NCBI GenBank assembly: GCA_963707135.1
Contig: CAVPOY010000026.1
Location: 26,505-90,504, forward strand
Direction of reading: 5' to 3'
DNA length: 64,000 nucleotides
DNA from: JBGSTR01 sp963707135
Lineage (GTDB): Bacteria > Pseudomonadota > Gammaproteobacteria > Chromatiales > Chromatiaceae
Shown: positions 31,328 through 41,837 of the stretch, piece by piece
Numbering within the stretch: position 1 is the stretch's first letter
How the letters are laid out: each line of letters starts with the position of its first letter
The notes under the pieces: generated by a model
Database searches by the model: none
Told to the model about the DNA's origin: nothing
The model's input: only the letters and a program-made list of their open reading frames with translations
Made by a program: the position numbers and the translations under genes

Positions 31328-34259
31328 CTACTCGTCGTCTTCCCAGATCACCTCGTCTCTCGCGTAACCGAGCACCGCGTAATTCGGGACGGCCCGCGTC
31401 ACCGGCTCCAGGACCGGCATCCAGCCACCACCGTTCCAGGTGAGGTCGGCTTTCTGTAGCGATGTGCCATTCAGAACCCCCCAGTTGTCGGCACGACGGA
31501 AACCAACGTAACCACTCAGGGGGACGCTGTCCACGGCGGGATCCGAGCTTGGGTTGAACCAGTTCAGAATCATTTGCCGGCCGCTCTTGCGCACGAGATC
31601 GCTGTCGGCTGGCTCGTCGCTGATATCGATATCCGCTCTGCCCGCAACGACGTCCTCACTGTTCGTAACCACGCCAAGCGTTATGAGGTTCTGGACGTTG
31701 TAGTACACCCAGCGCCAGACCGGCATTTCCGCCTTGTTCATGGGCGGCGGGAACGGCACGTCGACCAACTTCTTCTCGGTGACCGGCACGGACGAGGCGA
31801 AAATGCCGCTCGGGCTATGACACTGGTCGCAGCCGGTGCGCATCGGCCCACCCAGCGCATTGTCGCCCGGATCCGGGCTGATGCCATGGCCACCCAGGGT
31901 CACGCCGTTGGAAAATGCGGGATAGTTCCCCACCAGTTGGTCGATGATCTGTGGAATCTGCTCCAATGGCACTCCCTGCTCCATCAGCTGTTGCTGGATT
32001 CCCATGGTGAGGAACAGCTTCATGAAACTGCCATCGGGTAGCTTCATGGTGGCCACGTTCGAGACATTCGACATCGGCGGATACCAACTGTAATCGGCGG
32101 GCAGGAACATCGGCGTATTGAAGCCCTTGAACTCCTCAAGACCTTGATTGACAGCGCTCAACATGTCGAACAGCACCGGGACATCGGGATCGACGATGCC
32201 GTTGCCGTCATAGTCCTCCAGCTCTCCGGCCAGCTCGGAGCTCACCATGTAGTGCTCGTACATGTAGCCCGACTTGCTGAAGTTCATCAGGTTCGGGAAC
32301 GCCTGCATCATGGCCATGGTCTGCAGACTGGGCTGGCCCATGGCGAAGAGGTCCGAGATCGTGACCCTTCGGGTTTGCTCCGGTGTCAGACCCTCAACGA
32401 TCGGGTCACTGCCGGGGATCAAATTGCCGTCGGCGTCGTAGGCGTCGACCGGGTATATGGTCCCGAGCAGCTTCAATGCGGTGAAGACCTCCGCGTTTCC
32501 GTAGAGGCCATCCTCGCCGCAGACGAACGGCTCATGTCTCCGGAAGCTGCAGCTTGCGGCAGTCCACGGCGTTGGCGAAGAACCCGTACATCGAGTACTT
32601 GTTGTACGGGAACCCCGCCTCATTGGTCTTCGTCTTCCCCATGAAGAAGCGGCCGTCCATCACCATGCCATTGGCCATCGGCTTGAAGGGGGCGATCTTG
32701 GCGTTCGGCGCCCCGCGGATAGCCAGCGACTGGGCGAGGAAGGACGTCTGGCCGTCGAACCACATCAGCACCGGGGTCAGCCGGTACGCCTCGAAGTCAG
32801 CGTCTACGTCGCCCGGTACCTCCTCGTCGGCAACCATATGATCGGCGGTAATGAGCTTCGTATCTAGGCCGTCGGCGTTACGCCCAAACGAAAGATGGGC
32901 GCCGTCACCGTACACCGAGTAGGTAATGCCGCCACTTTTCGTGATGTGGCAGGTCTCGCAGGCGATGACGTTGAGATGTTGATCGGCGTGCACGCCCGGC
33001 CGCCGGGTGCTGCCCTTATGCGTCAGGTCGTCCCGGACGTGGCACTGCACGCAGGTGAGGTGGGTTGGATCATTCGGATCGGGGGCCACGCCCGGGGCCG
33101 GCGGCGGATAGTCGGCCGCGGCAAGGTCGCCGCCCACCAGATGCCCGCGAACGAACTTGTGGGTATCGAGCAGGCCGTCGCCGTCCAGGTCCTGATCCTT
33201 GAAGGTCTTATGGCAGGCGGTACAGGTGTTCTTCGCACACGAATCACCGCCCTCGTCCTCATCGCCGTTCTCGAAGCACACGGAGACGTGCACGTCATAG
33301 CCTTCTCTAAAGAGAGTGCCGCGCTTGTAACCGGTCCGCGCATGTTCGTGGCAACGCAGGCAGTTGTGTTCGTCGGTAGTGCCGACCGACAACACGGCCG
33401 CTACCGAGCGATCCTGACCGACCGTCGGCCAAAGCGTGTCGCCGGCACCATCCCCATCGGAGTCGATCATCAGCGGAAAATCGGGCACTCCGTCGCCGGT
33501 GGCGTCGATCAGCAAATCCGGCTGGCCGTCATGGTCGAAATCGGTGTTGTCGCGGAACTCATTCGCGTAGCCGTGAGGCGACGGAGACGGGTCGCCGGGC
33601 TCCGCGTAGCCCGCGATCTGATGGGTCGCCGCCAAAGCGGGGTCATCCCAATCCAGATCATCACGCACTGACTGATAGTGCTCTGCATGACAGATCAGGC
33701 AGTCCAGACCGCCGTCGACGATGCTCGCGGCATTCGACGCGGCCAACTGCATGGCGTCCTCCTGCGGCATGCCGTAGGCCATGAACATCTGCATGAACGA
33801 GCTGGTGAACGCGCCCTCCATCGGTGGAATAAACCGGCCGACGTGACACTTGCCGCACTCGCCGAGGTTGACGTCGCTGGTGTAGTTGATCAGGGCGCTC
33901 GTTCCCGGAAGGCCGCAGGCGCGATCGAGCGCGCCGTGGGCGCCGCCGCCCGGGAAGAGTATGCGGGGGTTCGGTCCCTGCGCGCTAAAGTGGACCGAGC
34001 TCTTAAGCTGGGCAACCGCGTCCTTGTGACACTCGCCGCAGATGACGGTGGACAGGCTGCGTTCGGCCTCCGCCTTCGGTATCCGTTTCGTCTGACCGTC
34101 GACTGTCAGGATGTAAAGACCCTTGTCAGGGTTGTATCGAATATGGTTATCGTGCCCGCGTAACGCCGCCGCCGGCACGCCGCCCGCCGAAAGCGCCAAT
34201 GTCGCGGCTAGGGTCCAAGCCGAAGCCTTTCGCAAGAGCGCCCGAGTTTGTCTCGACAT
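31328..34259 (-). CDS. Secreted octaheme c-type cytochrome, one frameshift as read
   Basis: About 976 residues after repair, with a signal peptide (ALLRKASAWTLAATLALSAGG). Eight CxxCH heme sites: CGECH, CGKCH, CLICH, CLRCH, CTACH, CVQCH and CETCH in the N-terminal 520 residues, and CDQCH in the C-terminal half. Between heme sites 3 and 5 are Asp-rich, calcium-loop-like repeats (DFDHDGQPD, DSDGDGAGD, DQDLDGDG). One extra base near 32535 splits the gene after LQLPE; the downstream frame resumes at EPFVCGEDGLYGN. It is probably a periplasmic or surface electron-transfer protein. The redox partner is unknown and I do not recognise the subfamily. Confidence 0.85.
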
Positions 34260-34459
34260 GAACAGGTTCCTCCCTTTCGCGGATGCTGGCCCGTGACGTC
34301 CAGTCCGCGCTCGCTGACCTCTCTGAAGTGATGTCCCGAGCCGTCGCCTCCCCCCGTATATCGAACTCCCGCCGCTTCACCCACCGACGCGAGAAAGCCG
34401 CGACTCAGATCACAGATTAGCCACTAGCAATATGGTTATTTACTAAAAGTATCGGTTTG

Positions 34460-34473
34460 TTGACGTCGATCAA
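34460..34473. promoter_or_regulatory. FNR/Anr-like box upstream of the octaheme cytochrome gene
   Basis: TTGAC-GTCG-ATCAA matches the FNR-family consensus TTGAT-N4-ATCAA at nine of ten positions. It lies 200 bases before the cytochrome start codon. On the minus strand a CATATT hexamer follows at about the distance expected for a class II activated promoter. Oxygen- or nitric-oxide-responsive control of the cytochrome is inferred. Confidence 0.6.
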
Positions 34474-34982
34474 GAAACCTCTAGAAATTCTTTCCACACC
34501 AAGATTCTCGTACGCATTTTTTAAATAAAAAATAGCGTGTTATGTTCTTTTTTATCGGGCCAGCCGAGTTTATCTGGGTGGATCGTTTGAGAATTGTCGT
34601 TGAATGCGGCGAGCGCACGCGCGGTACGCAGTGCCAGGGAAAAAAGTACGGCGTAGCTCACCGCAGCCGTAGCGCGCCGTTTCCGCCACCTCGGATACCA
34701 GAGCGTCCACCGGGCGCCGTCGCAATGCCGTCGACTTCACGAAGATTCCGATCGAACCAATCGTTGGATTCGGTTCGGTTCGCTTCTAGCGAGGCGTGTA
34801 GCCATTACAGGGCGCGCAGCATGGCGATCGGTCGGGCGTGATTACGTAGCCGCGCGGCCCGGTTCATACCCGGGGTCTAACCCTGGATGCCCGGGCGTGC
34901 GCCGAGCATGGACTGGCCGGGCATATTCTTGATCTCCGCTTGGCACTCGAGACCTCCGAAGCGCACGTCAACGCGGCAGCGG

Positions 34983-35140
34983 CCAGGCCATCGGTTCGGC
35001 CTGATCCTGCACCACACGGACTCGGACCGCGAGTTTGCCTAAGACCGCGAGAGCCATTTCGACAAGCTGGACAAGGCCCTGGACGCGGCGCCCGATGCCG
35101 GCTGGGTCAAGGACGACTGGTCGCAGGTATTCCCTTCGCC
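34983..35140 (+). pseudogene. C-terminal remnant of a HAD phosphatase homologous to the one at 13560-14534
   Basis: In one frame the DNA reads FGLILHHTDSDREFA-stop-DRESHFDKLDKALD, then DAGWVKDDWSQVFP. This aligns with the end of the intact phosphatase (LGLLLHHTDAEREYAYDRESHFGKLDKALD, then DAGWVVVSIKDDWSQVFP). An in-frame TAA and a four-residue deletion break it, and nothing recognisable remains upstream. Confidence 0.85.
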
Positions 35141-35621
35141 CAGAGCAGTCTGGGGTTCCGCTTCCACCAACCGGAACACGCGGGTATACCTGAAGCTGGA
35201 AAATACCTTGGATGGCAGCTCCCAGTAACGGAGAGTAATCGGTAGTTCGGCGCCCCATGCGCATGCCCGCTCCCTCGTAGCGCGGCAAGTCTTCCAATGC
35301 CATCGCCGCATCCAGCTCTTTCTCCTACAACGCGTTTGCTTTTCGGGGTTCACCGTAGCTCAACGCTCGCAAGGCTCACCTGGCGCCGTGTGAACGATCG
35401 CTACCGTGTCGTCACTATCACAAATCCCGGCGGAATTTGGGCGGTGAACTATAGTTAGCGTTCAGCGGAGTTTTTCGCTGTCTTTTCCGTGTCCAAGAAA
35501 ACGAACCCGCCAAGGGGCCGGTCCGGGTCGCTTTCGTCGCGAACCAGGGGACCCACAGAGAGAATGTGTGCTGTGAAGCCAAGCCTTAGACACCATCGGA
35601 CCAATGTCCAGAGGGATTGGA

Positions 35622-37151
35622 ATGGCCAGGGCAGGGTTTTTCTCATGCGCGCTGGACGACGCCTCTCGCGCGAATAGGTTTAACGCAGCGCTTCGCGATG
35701 TCGGCGTCGACATCGAGGAGCAGGAGAACGATCGAGGCTGCCCCTACGGCGTGCTGCTCTTTGACGAGCCCAGCGAGCGGGTACACCGCTTACTTAATGA
35801 GAGCAGCCGCGGGGGAGAGACGCTGATTGTTGCGGTTGAAGTCTCTCGACCGCTTCGGACGGCGGAGACCTGGGCCCTGTTGGAGGCCGGCGCAGCGGAC
35901 GTGCTCGTCTGGGGCCAGGATCGGCAGAGCTCCGAACAGGTCAAGGCGCGACTGGAACGTTGGGCCGCGGTGGATGCGTTGTTGGCATCGAGTTGGATCC
36001 GGGAGCGGATGATCGGCACCAGCCCGGCTTGGCGCACCAAGCTGCGGGAGCTTGTAGAGGCCGCGCGATTCACGAGCTCACCCGTGGTCCTGATGGGCGA
36101 GAGCGGCACCGGCAAGGAGCTCGCCGCCCGCCTGATTCACGAGCTGGACCCAAGGCCGACGAAGACCAACCTTGTGGTGCTCGATTGCACCACCATTGTG
36201 CCGGGGCTCTCCGGCAGCGAGTTCTTCGGACACGAGCGCGGGGCCTTCACCGGTGCGGTGGCGCAGCGGGAAGGCGCCTTCGCACTGGCGAACGAGGGCA
36301 CGCTCTTCCTCGACGAGATCGGAGAGCTCTCGCTGCAACTGCAAGCTCAATTGTTGCGCGTTATCCAGGAAGGCGCCTACAAGCGCGTCGGCGGAAACGC
36401 CTGGCAGCGGACCGAGTTCCGGCTCGTCTGCGCCACCAACCGCAACCTGGAGGAGCAGGTCCGCCGTTGCGCGTTCCGGGGCGACCTATACTTCCGCATC
36501 GCCAGCCTGGTCTATACCCTGCCGCCGCTGCGCCAGCGAATCGAGGACATCCTCCCCCTGGCCCGTCATTTCATCCGCGAGCTGCGCCCGGACGAGGATC
36601 CGCCAGAGTTGGATGCAGGGATCCAGGACTACCTCCTGAGACACGACTACGCGGGCAACGTGCGCGAGCTGAGGCAGCGGGTCGCCCGTCTGATGCACCG
36701 CTACGTCGGCGGCGGCCTCCTCAGCGTCGGTAATATACCACCCGAAGAACGACCCATATCGGACGACCCGCCCTATGACTGGCAAGGCGAAGCGCTCGAG
36801 CGGGCGATCCGTCGGGCGATTGCACTCGGTGCTGGCTTGAAGGAAATCAGCCGAACCGTCGAAGATCTCGCGGTACGCATCGCCGTGGATGGCGCCGAGG
36901 GTAACCTTCAGCGGGCGGCGCAGGCGCTGGGTGTGACTGATCGGGCCCTGCAGATCCGGCGCGCGAACCGCCGGCAGATCCAGGATGCCCGCTGGCCTGC
37001 GCCCAGCTTGACGAGAAGAAGCCGGGCGCAGTCCCAATTTCAGCGTCTGAAGTGGCGCCTCCGCGTGCGGCCAACAGGCTGTGGATCGCGGGCGATGCGC
37101 TTCCTCAAGAAGGCGCTCCGGCGGCCAACCAGGGATCCCCCCTGGAAATGA
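35622..37151 (+). CDS. Sigma-54-interacting transcriptional activator without a canonical receiver
   Basis: About 509 residues. The N-terminal ~120 residues look receiver-sized but lack the acidic pocket and clear phosphoacceptor. The AAA+ domain has Walker A GESGTGKE, the sigma-54 loop GAFTGA, Walker B TLFLDEIGEL and YAGNVRELRQ. A Fis-like HTH follows (LQRAAQALGVTDRALQIRR). ATG 35622 is preferred because AGAGGG sits 6 bases before it; ATG 35604 is the alternative. The last ~50 residues are basic and overlap the convergent amidohydrolase by 47 bases, so a frameshift may have extended the end. It may control the two hydrolase genes next door. Confidence 0.8.
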   Translation: MARAGFFSCALDDASRANRFNAALRDVGVDIEEQENDRGCPYGVLLFDEPSERVHRLLNESSRGGETLIVAVEVSRPLRTAETWALLEAGAADVLVWGQDRQSSEQVKARLERWAAVDALLASSWIRERMIGTSPAWRTKLRELVEAARFTSSPVVLMGESGTGKELAARLIHELDPRPTKTNLVVLDCTTIVPGLSGSEFFGHERGAFTGAVAQREGAFALANEGTLFLDEIGELSLQLQAQLLRVIQEGAYKRVGGNAWQRTEFRLVCATNRNLEEQVRRCAFRGDLYFRIASLVYTLPPLRQRIEDILPLARHFIRELRPDEDPPELDAGIQDYLLRHDYAGNVRELRQRVARLMHRYVGGGLLSVGNIPPEERPISDDPPYDWQGEALERAIRRAIALGAGLKEISRTVEDLAVRIAVDGAEGNLQRAAQALGVTDRALQIRRANRRQIQDARWPAPSLTRRSRAQSQFQRLKWRLRVRPTGCGSRAMRFLKKALRRPTRDPPWK

Positions 37152-37947
37152 ACGCGAGCTCGGCAGCGTCGCCTGACCAGGTGCGCGACCGGTCTGATGA
37201 GTCGGACGGGCGGCTCGCGTCCACCTCGCCGATCAGGCGCAAGAAGTTTCTGCCGAGGACCGCCTCGGCTGCCGCCTTCGGCAGCCCCAAGGCCCGAACC
37301 TTGGCCAGTTCCAGGCCGGGATGCAGCCAAGGACCGTCGGAGCCGAACAGGACCTTGCGCGCACCCGCCCGCCGCACCGCCTCCACCAGCAGGTCGAAGC
37401 GGCGCACGCCGGCCGTATCCGTGTGGATGTTCGGATGACGTACCAGGTGGTCAATCAGGGCCAGTTGGGCCCGCCAGTCGTCGGCGAAGCTCCCCAGGTG
37501 CGGGATGATGAAATTGACATCCGGGTACTCTTGGGCGAGCAGTTCGCACACCGCCACCTCCCCCATCAGGTCGTAGAGCACGGGCAGCCCGAAGGCGCGA
37601 GCCGCCTCGCACACCTCCCGGCTGATGGGGGCGTCGTGCCGGTGGACCTTGATCCCGACGAAACCGAATTCCTCCACCGCCTGCCGGACAAGGGGCATGA
37701 CACGACCACGATCCCGCGCCGCGTTGACGAAGGCGAAGCCGTAAAACCGCTCCGGCCGGCTCGCCGCGATACGCGCCACCTCGCGGTTGGCGATCGCATA
37801 ATCCGAATGGAAGGCGGCGAACAGCAGCGTCCGCTGGATGCCGGCCTTCGCCGCACGACGAAGGTACTTGTCCAGCGGCGCTGCGGTGTCCCATGGGCCG
37901 GTCAGGCCGTCGCCTTTCCCGGCGTGGCAATGCGAGTCGATGATCAT
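37105..37947 (-). CDS. Amidohydrolase family protein (TIM-barrel metal hydrolase)
   Basis: 280 residues of the amidohydrolase-2 type. The N-terminus MIIDSHCHAG gives the HxH metal motif; further ligands are probably in GIKVHRHDAPIS and FIIPHLGSFADDW, and the terminal aspartate in LFGSDGPWLHPG. Substrate unknown; members act on carboxylated or cyclic compounds. Its ATG overlaps the stop of the M20 peptidase gene (ATGA), so the two form one operon. Confidence 0.85.
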   Translation of the reverse strand: MIIDSHCHAGKGDGLTGPWDTAAPLDKYLRRAAKAGIQRTLLFAAFHSDYAIANREVARIAASRPERFYGFAFVNAARDRGRVMPLVRQAVEEFGFVGIKVHRHDAPISREVCEAARAFGLPVLYDLMGEVAVCELLAQEYPDVNFIIPHLGSFADDWRAQLALIDHLVRHPNIHTDTAGVRRFDLLVEAVRRAGARKVLFGSDGPWLHPGLELAKVRALGLPKAAAEAVLGRNFLRLIGEVDASRPSDSSDRSRTWSGDAAELAFISRGDPWLAAGAPS

Positions 37948-39382
37948 GCCATGGCCTGCTGCAAGACTGGCCTGTGCCGGAGCCGTCGGCTGTCGCCCAG
38001 ACCCTCCAGTTTCGCCGCTTCGTCCAATAAACGCTTACTGGTCTCGATGCCCCGGAAGAAGGTGGGCAAGTGCAGCCGCTCATTCGGCCCGTGGATATGA
38101 TCGTCCGGCAGGCCGAACCCCATCATCACCACCGGCAGACCCAGGATGTCTTGGAAAAGTCCCACCACAGGAATGGTCCCACCACTGCGCACGAACACCG
38201 GCGCGACGCCGAAGGCGCTGCGATAGGCCGTCGTCGCTGCACGCACCGCCGGGTGTTCGCGGCTCAGCGTCACGGGCCTGGCGGACACCAGAGTACGCAT
38301 CCCCACGCGGAACCCGGCAGGACCTGACCTGGGCCAGATGCGCCCGCAGTAGATCGGCGATCTCCTCCGGCTGCTGGTCGGGCACCAGGCGGATGTCGCA
38401 GCTTGGCCGAGGCCCTGGCGGGGATCACCGGCCTTCACGCCGGGCCCCTGGTACCCTCCGGTAACGCCCGTTACGGCCAGCGCGGGCCGAATGGTGCTTC
38501 GTTCGTATAGGGAGTAGACCGCGCTCTCCGCCGCTGGGTGTCGCACCGGCATCCCGTAGAATCTGGGCGTCGGAAGGTCCGACCTGCCGCATGTAGGCGC
38601 GCTCCTGGTCATCGCAGCGGCGAACCCGTTGGTAGAAGCCAGGGATGGCGATCCGCCCCCTGGCGTCGTGCAGACCAGCCAGGATCTGGGCGAGCGCCTG
38701 GAGCGTGTTGCCGACCGCCCCTCCCAGTACCCCCGAGTGCAGGTCCCGCCGCGGTCCCCGGACCTCCAGTTCCACACCCAAGGCACCGCGCAGCGAGTAA
38801 GTGATGGCGGGACGGTCGGCGGCGGGGATCTGGGTGTCCGAGATCACCACGAAATCCGCCGCCAACAGGTGCCGACGTTGCCAGAGGAAGGCCCCGAGAT
38901 TCGGGCTGCCGATCTCCTCCTCGCCCTCGAACAGACAGACGACGTTCACCGGCAGCCTGCCCCTCGACTTCAGCAGGGACTCGATCGCCTTGACATGGAT
39001 GAACAACTGCCCTTTGTCGTCGCTCGCCCTCGACCTGAAGAGCCGCTCGCCCCGCACCGTCGGCGTAAAGGGGGCGAGCGCCACTCCATCCAGGGGCTCG
39101 GCCGGCTGGACGTCGTAGTGGCCGTAGATCAGCACGGTCGGTCTACCCGGTGCGTCACGCCAGTCGGCAGACCACGACCGGGTGACCGTCGGTGGGTAGA
39201 ACGGACGCGTGATCGAGGCCGATGGAGCGGAGGTGGTTCGCGAGCCAAGCAGGCGCAGCTTTCGGATCGCAGCGGCGTGAGTTGCGGTTGCGCTGATGGA
39301 GGGGTAGTCGAACGATTTCGGCAAGCTCTGTAGAATTCGGCCCTTCGCCGTTCGTTCTCCAGCAAACATATGCCCCTCGCAA
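37944..39382 (-). pseudogene. M20-family dipeptidase, several frameshifts as read
   Basis: A zinc-dependent M20/M25/M40 dipeptidase recoverable across frames: LPSISATATHAAAIRK, WLANHLRSIGLDHASVLPTD, PTVLIYGHYDVQPAEPLDG (first metal histidine and aspartate), FEGEEEIGSPN (catalytic Glu), and RRDLHSGVLGGAVGNT in the dimerisation lid. Then SGGTIPVVGLFQDILGLPVVMMGFG and the C-terminal HGPNERLHLPTFFRG follow. Breaks lie near 39330, 39290, 39190, 38560, 38460 and 38320. The start is placed at 39369-39382. It hydrolyses dipeptides in the cytoplasm and is coupled to the amidohydrolase downstream. Confidence 0.8.
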
Positions 39383-40405
39383 CAGAACTCCCGATTATCT
39401 CCATAAGCCCACGCCCTCTACTCAACCGCTGAGTGGAAGCCGTCGAACCACTGAACGGCAAAGCCGGGGCGCTCCGACTCGGCGGAAGCCCGATGTCCTC
39501 CCCTTCACAACAGGACGCCCAAAGCGGCGGGCAGCGGATTCCCTCTCCACGAATACCTGAGGACAAGGCATTGGATCTGGACGTTGATGTTCCAGCGGTA
39601 CCGCGATGGAATGCCGTTTCGGGGTAATATTTCTTCTTGTCATCGTACCGTCCGGGTTAACTTCCGGTTGGCCTGTGTATCGCACCCAGACCGGCCTCCT
39701 TCTCTCTTCGAGTTTCTTTGCGCCACGTGAACGTGGCCATCTCGCGGTTACTCGAAGGTCGTAGGTGATCCAGCAATACGTATTTCAGGTAAATGAAGTT
39801 TCCGGTATTCGTACCTCGAGTTCGTTTAGGCTTCTCGTTACTCGACGTTCCCATTCGTCAGTTTACTGAGCCTCTATGACGTCGCGTATATTGGCCCCTA
39901 TATCTGATATCTCCAATCCGTTTCTTCGTTCGCTGTGAACGCGCGGGTTTGTCCATGAAACCTGCGCTGTCGGCACAGTTGAAGAAGTCGAATTGCCTAT
40001 TGTTCAAGGCGATAACAACGTCCGGATTCATTGCCAAATTCCTAGTCTTGGCGTGCTATCAGGACGGTGATCAGCGAAGCAGACAGTGCAATTTCCCCAA
40101 ACCATTGATAATTAGGTAAATTTGTTAGCTGGATAAGACCTCTGCCGTACCATGGACTATACTTTTTTTCTCCCGCCAACCTCTCTCACTGGCTCGAAGA
40201 AAAGCGGATTCTGCCAGCACCTGCGAACAAAATGCGCAACTCGTTCTGAGCTTTCTGAGATCAGATGCTTTCGCATCACAACGTTGACAACGGGGCCCGA
40301 CTTTTCGCCGCCCTTTGTAGTGCCTCCTGCCAGTTTGCGATAGGTTGATTTTTAAACACAGTCCGGATCAGCCTTCGATTCGCCTTGGGAATGCACTGCG
40401 CAAGC
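39383..40405. other. Gene-free region of lower G+C
   Basis: About 1 kb with only short, unsupported ORFs. By eye its G+C is near 50 %, clearly below the flanking housekeeping DNA. It separates the peptidase operon from the 3' end of the accessory locus. I saw no IS ends, integrase or tRNA gene. Confidence 0.5.
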
Positions 40406-41808
40406 TCACGGTCCGGCAAGCCATCCGCACTTCCGGAATTGCAAGATGAACTCTTTCGGTGAAAGTGCCAATGGCTTGCGTGAATGCCGGCCCGCGCCTG
40501 CTCCCAGAAACAAAGGGCAGAGGCATGGCGCGTGAACTGCCTGAATTCGGCGGAATCCATCTTGAGCGGAGGATCCGATCGTAGCCAAGCAAAGCGGCGA
40601 TCGATCGTGCGTGACTCCCATTCCGTCGGGAACTTGCAAATGCTCCAGCCAGCCGCCTGCGCAGTTGGACGTCCTGCAACGCGGTTTTCACCTCCTGCTG
40701 CGTCACCGTGCCGTCCCGATTGAGGTCGAGGATATCGATGATTCCGGATCCCCGCAGCGACTATCGCGGTCCCGGCGCCTGCTCTCCGAAGCCGCCATGC
40801 ATCCCATTCTGGGAAGTCGGCGTCGCTGAAGACCAGCACTGCACCAGGGGCGTTGAGGTTGAACCCAGCCCGTCCCTTCATTGGTTGTGACCTGTTGCCA
40901 GTTCGGGCGTTCGCAGGAGTCAACTGATCGGACCCCAGGACTCGCCGAAGCGCAGGAGCTCCACACCCGCAGCCGGCGATTGGGGATACAAATTGGACGC
41001 CTCATTGATCGGCCTATACGCGTAACCTTGCGTGATGGCCTCGCCGGCAACGGGAGTGCCGTTCGGCCAGTCATACATGAGGACGACCAGATCCCCTTGC
41101 CGAAGGTCATGCGAACCGCCAGAGGACGCTGGCTATGAAACGAGGGGGATTGGGGCGATTGCTGATCCGCAGGTTCGAGCCGATAGAAGGCGTCTGTACC
41201 GGCAATGCAAACCAGATCGCGCCGAAGACGGCGTCGGTGCGCCCGCCTCTTGCAATGTGCCAGTAACTGCCGCGGCGACCGGTGAGCTCTCGACGTTGGC
41301 GTCATCGCAGATGACCTCTAGAGTCGGATCCTCGGCGCGCCGTAGATGCAGGCCCGCAGTGCCGAGGGCTCCTTGCGAAGACGTCGACACCGCGACAGAT
41401 GCTTGAGGGGATTGATCTCGAAGTGAAGGTAGACGGAAAAGAAGGTTACAGCCGTCGGCTGCGACGACTGGACATCCAGCCCGATCTCGCTCGTATGTCG
41501 GACAATAACGCAGCCGTCGTCTGTCCACCCTCCCCGGTAGTTGAGCGGATGGGCGAATCGCGCCTCTGCGGCGTCGACTGTCTTGCGAAGTCGACGACAC
41601 CATCCGCAATAGCACGTACCGGAAGCGGGTTCCCCCCGTTGGGATCAAGGGGAGCCGTCAGATGAATGCCCCCATGCCAGTTTCTGTCGGCGCCAATGGG
41701 AAACGCCCCCTCGGCGTCGTCTCCACTCTCAATCATGGTGCGAGTGAGAAAGTCCTCGTCGGTCTCCGCTTGCCGCCTCGGCAGCAAGAATGGCGAACTG
41801 ATCAGCAT
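40406..41808 (-). pseudogene. M23-like peptidoglycan endopeptidase with EF-hand segment, many frameshifts as read
   Basis: Across frames from ATG 41808: GADRNWHGGIHLTAP, PVRAIADGVVDFARQ, WTDDGCVIVRH, FFSVYLHFEI, all typical of a LytM/M23-like fold. These are followed by GRTDAVFGAIWFALP, WQQVTTNEGTGWV, and VFSDADFPEW. Then an EF-hand-like loop DLNRDGTVTQQEV, KFPTEWE, and a C-terminal WHFHPKEFI-type segment. From memory, this domain order occurs in proteins encoded near type VI secretion genes, where they are candidate cell-wall-degrading effectors; none of those genes is visible here. At least eight frameshifts break it. G+C is lower than in neighbours. Confidence 0.6.
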
Positions 41809-41837
41809 GATAGGCAGCCCTGGGTATGCGCCGATGG

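Larger units (their letters stand above)
34260..35621. other. Long region without an intact gene, partly AT-rich
   Basis: About 1.36 kb. It holds the cytochrome leader with an FNR-like box (34460-34473), an AT-rich patch near 34515-34540 and the HAD phosphatase remnant (34983-35140). A small inverted repeat, CAAAT-N9-ATTTG, lies near 35420-35440. The plus-strand ORF at 34542-34841 lacks a ribosome site and any family resemblance. Confidence 0.6.

Noticed and set aside
34542..34841. 99-codon plus-strand ORF after the AT-rich patch
   Set aside because: No ribosome site, no family resemblance, and the second half is Arg/Ser/Pro-rich; the region looks non-coding.
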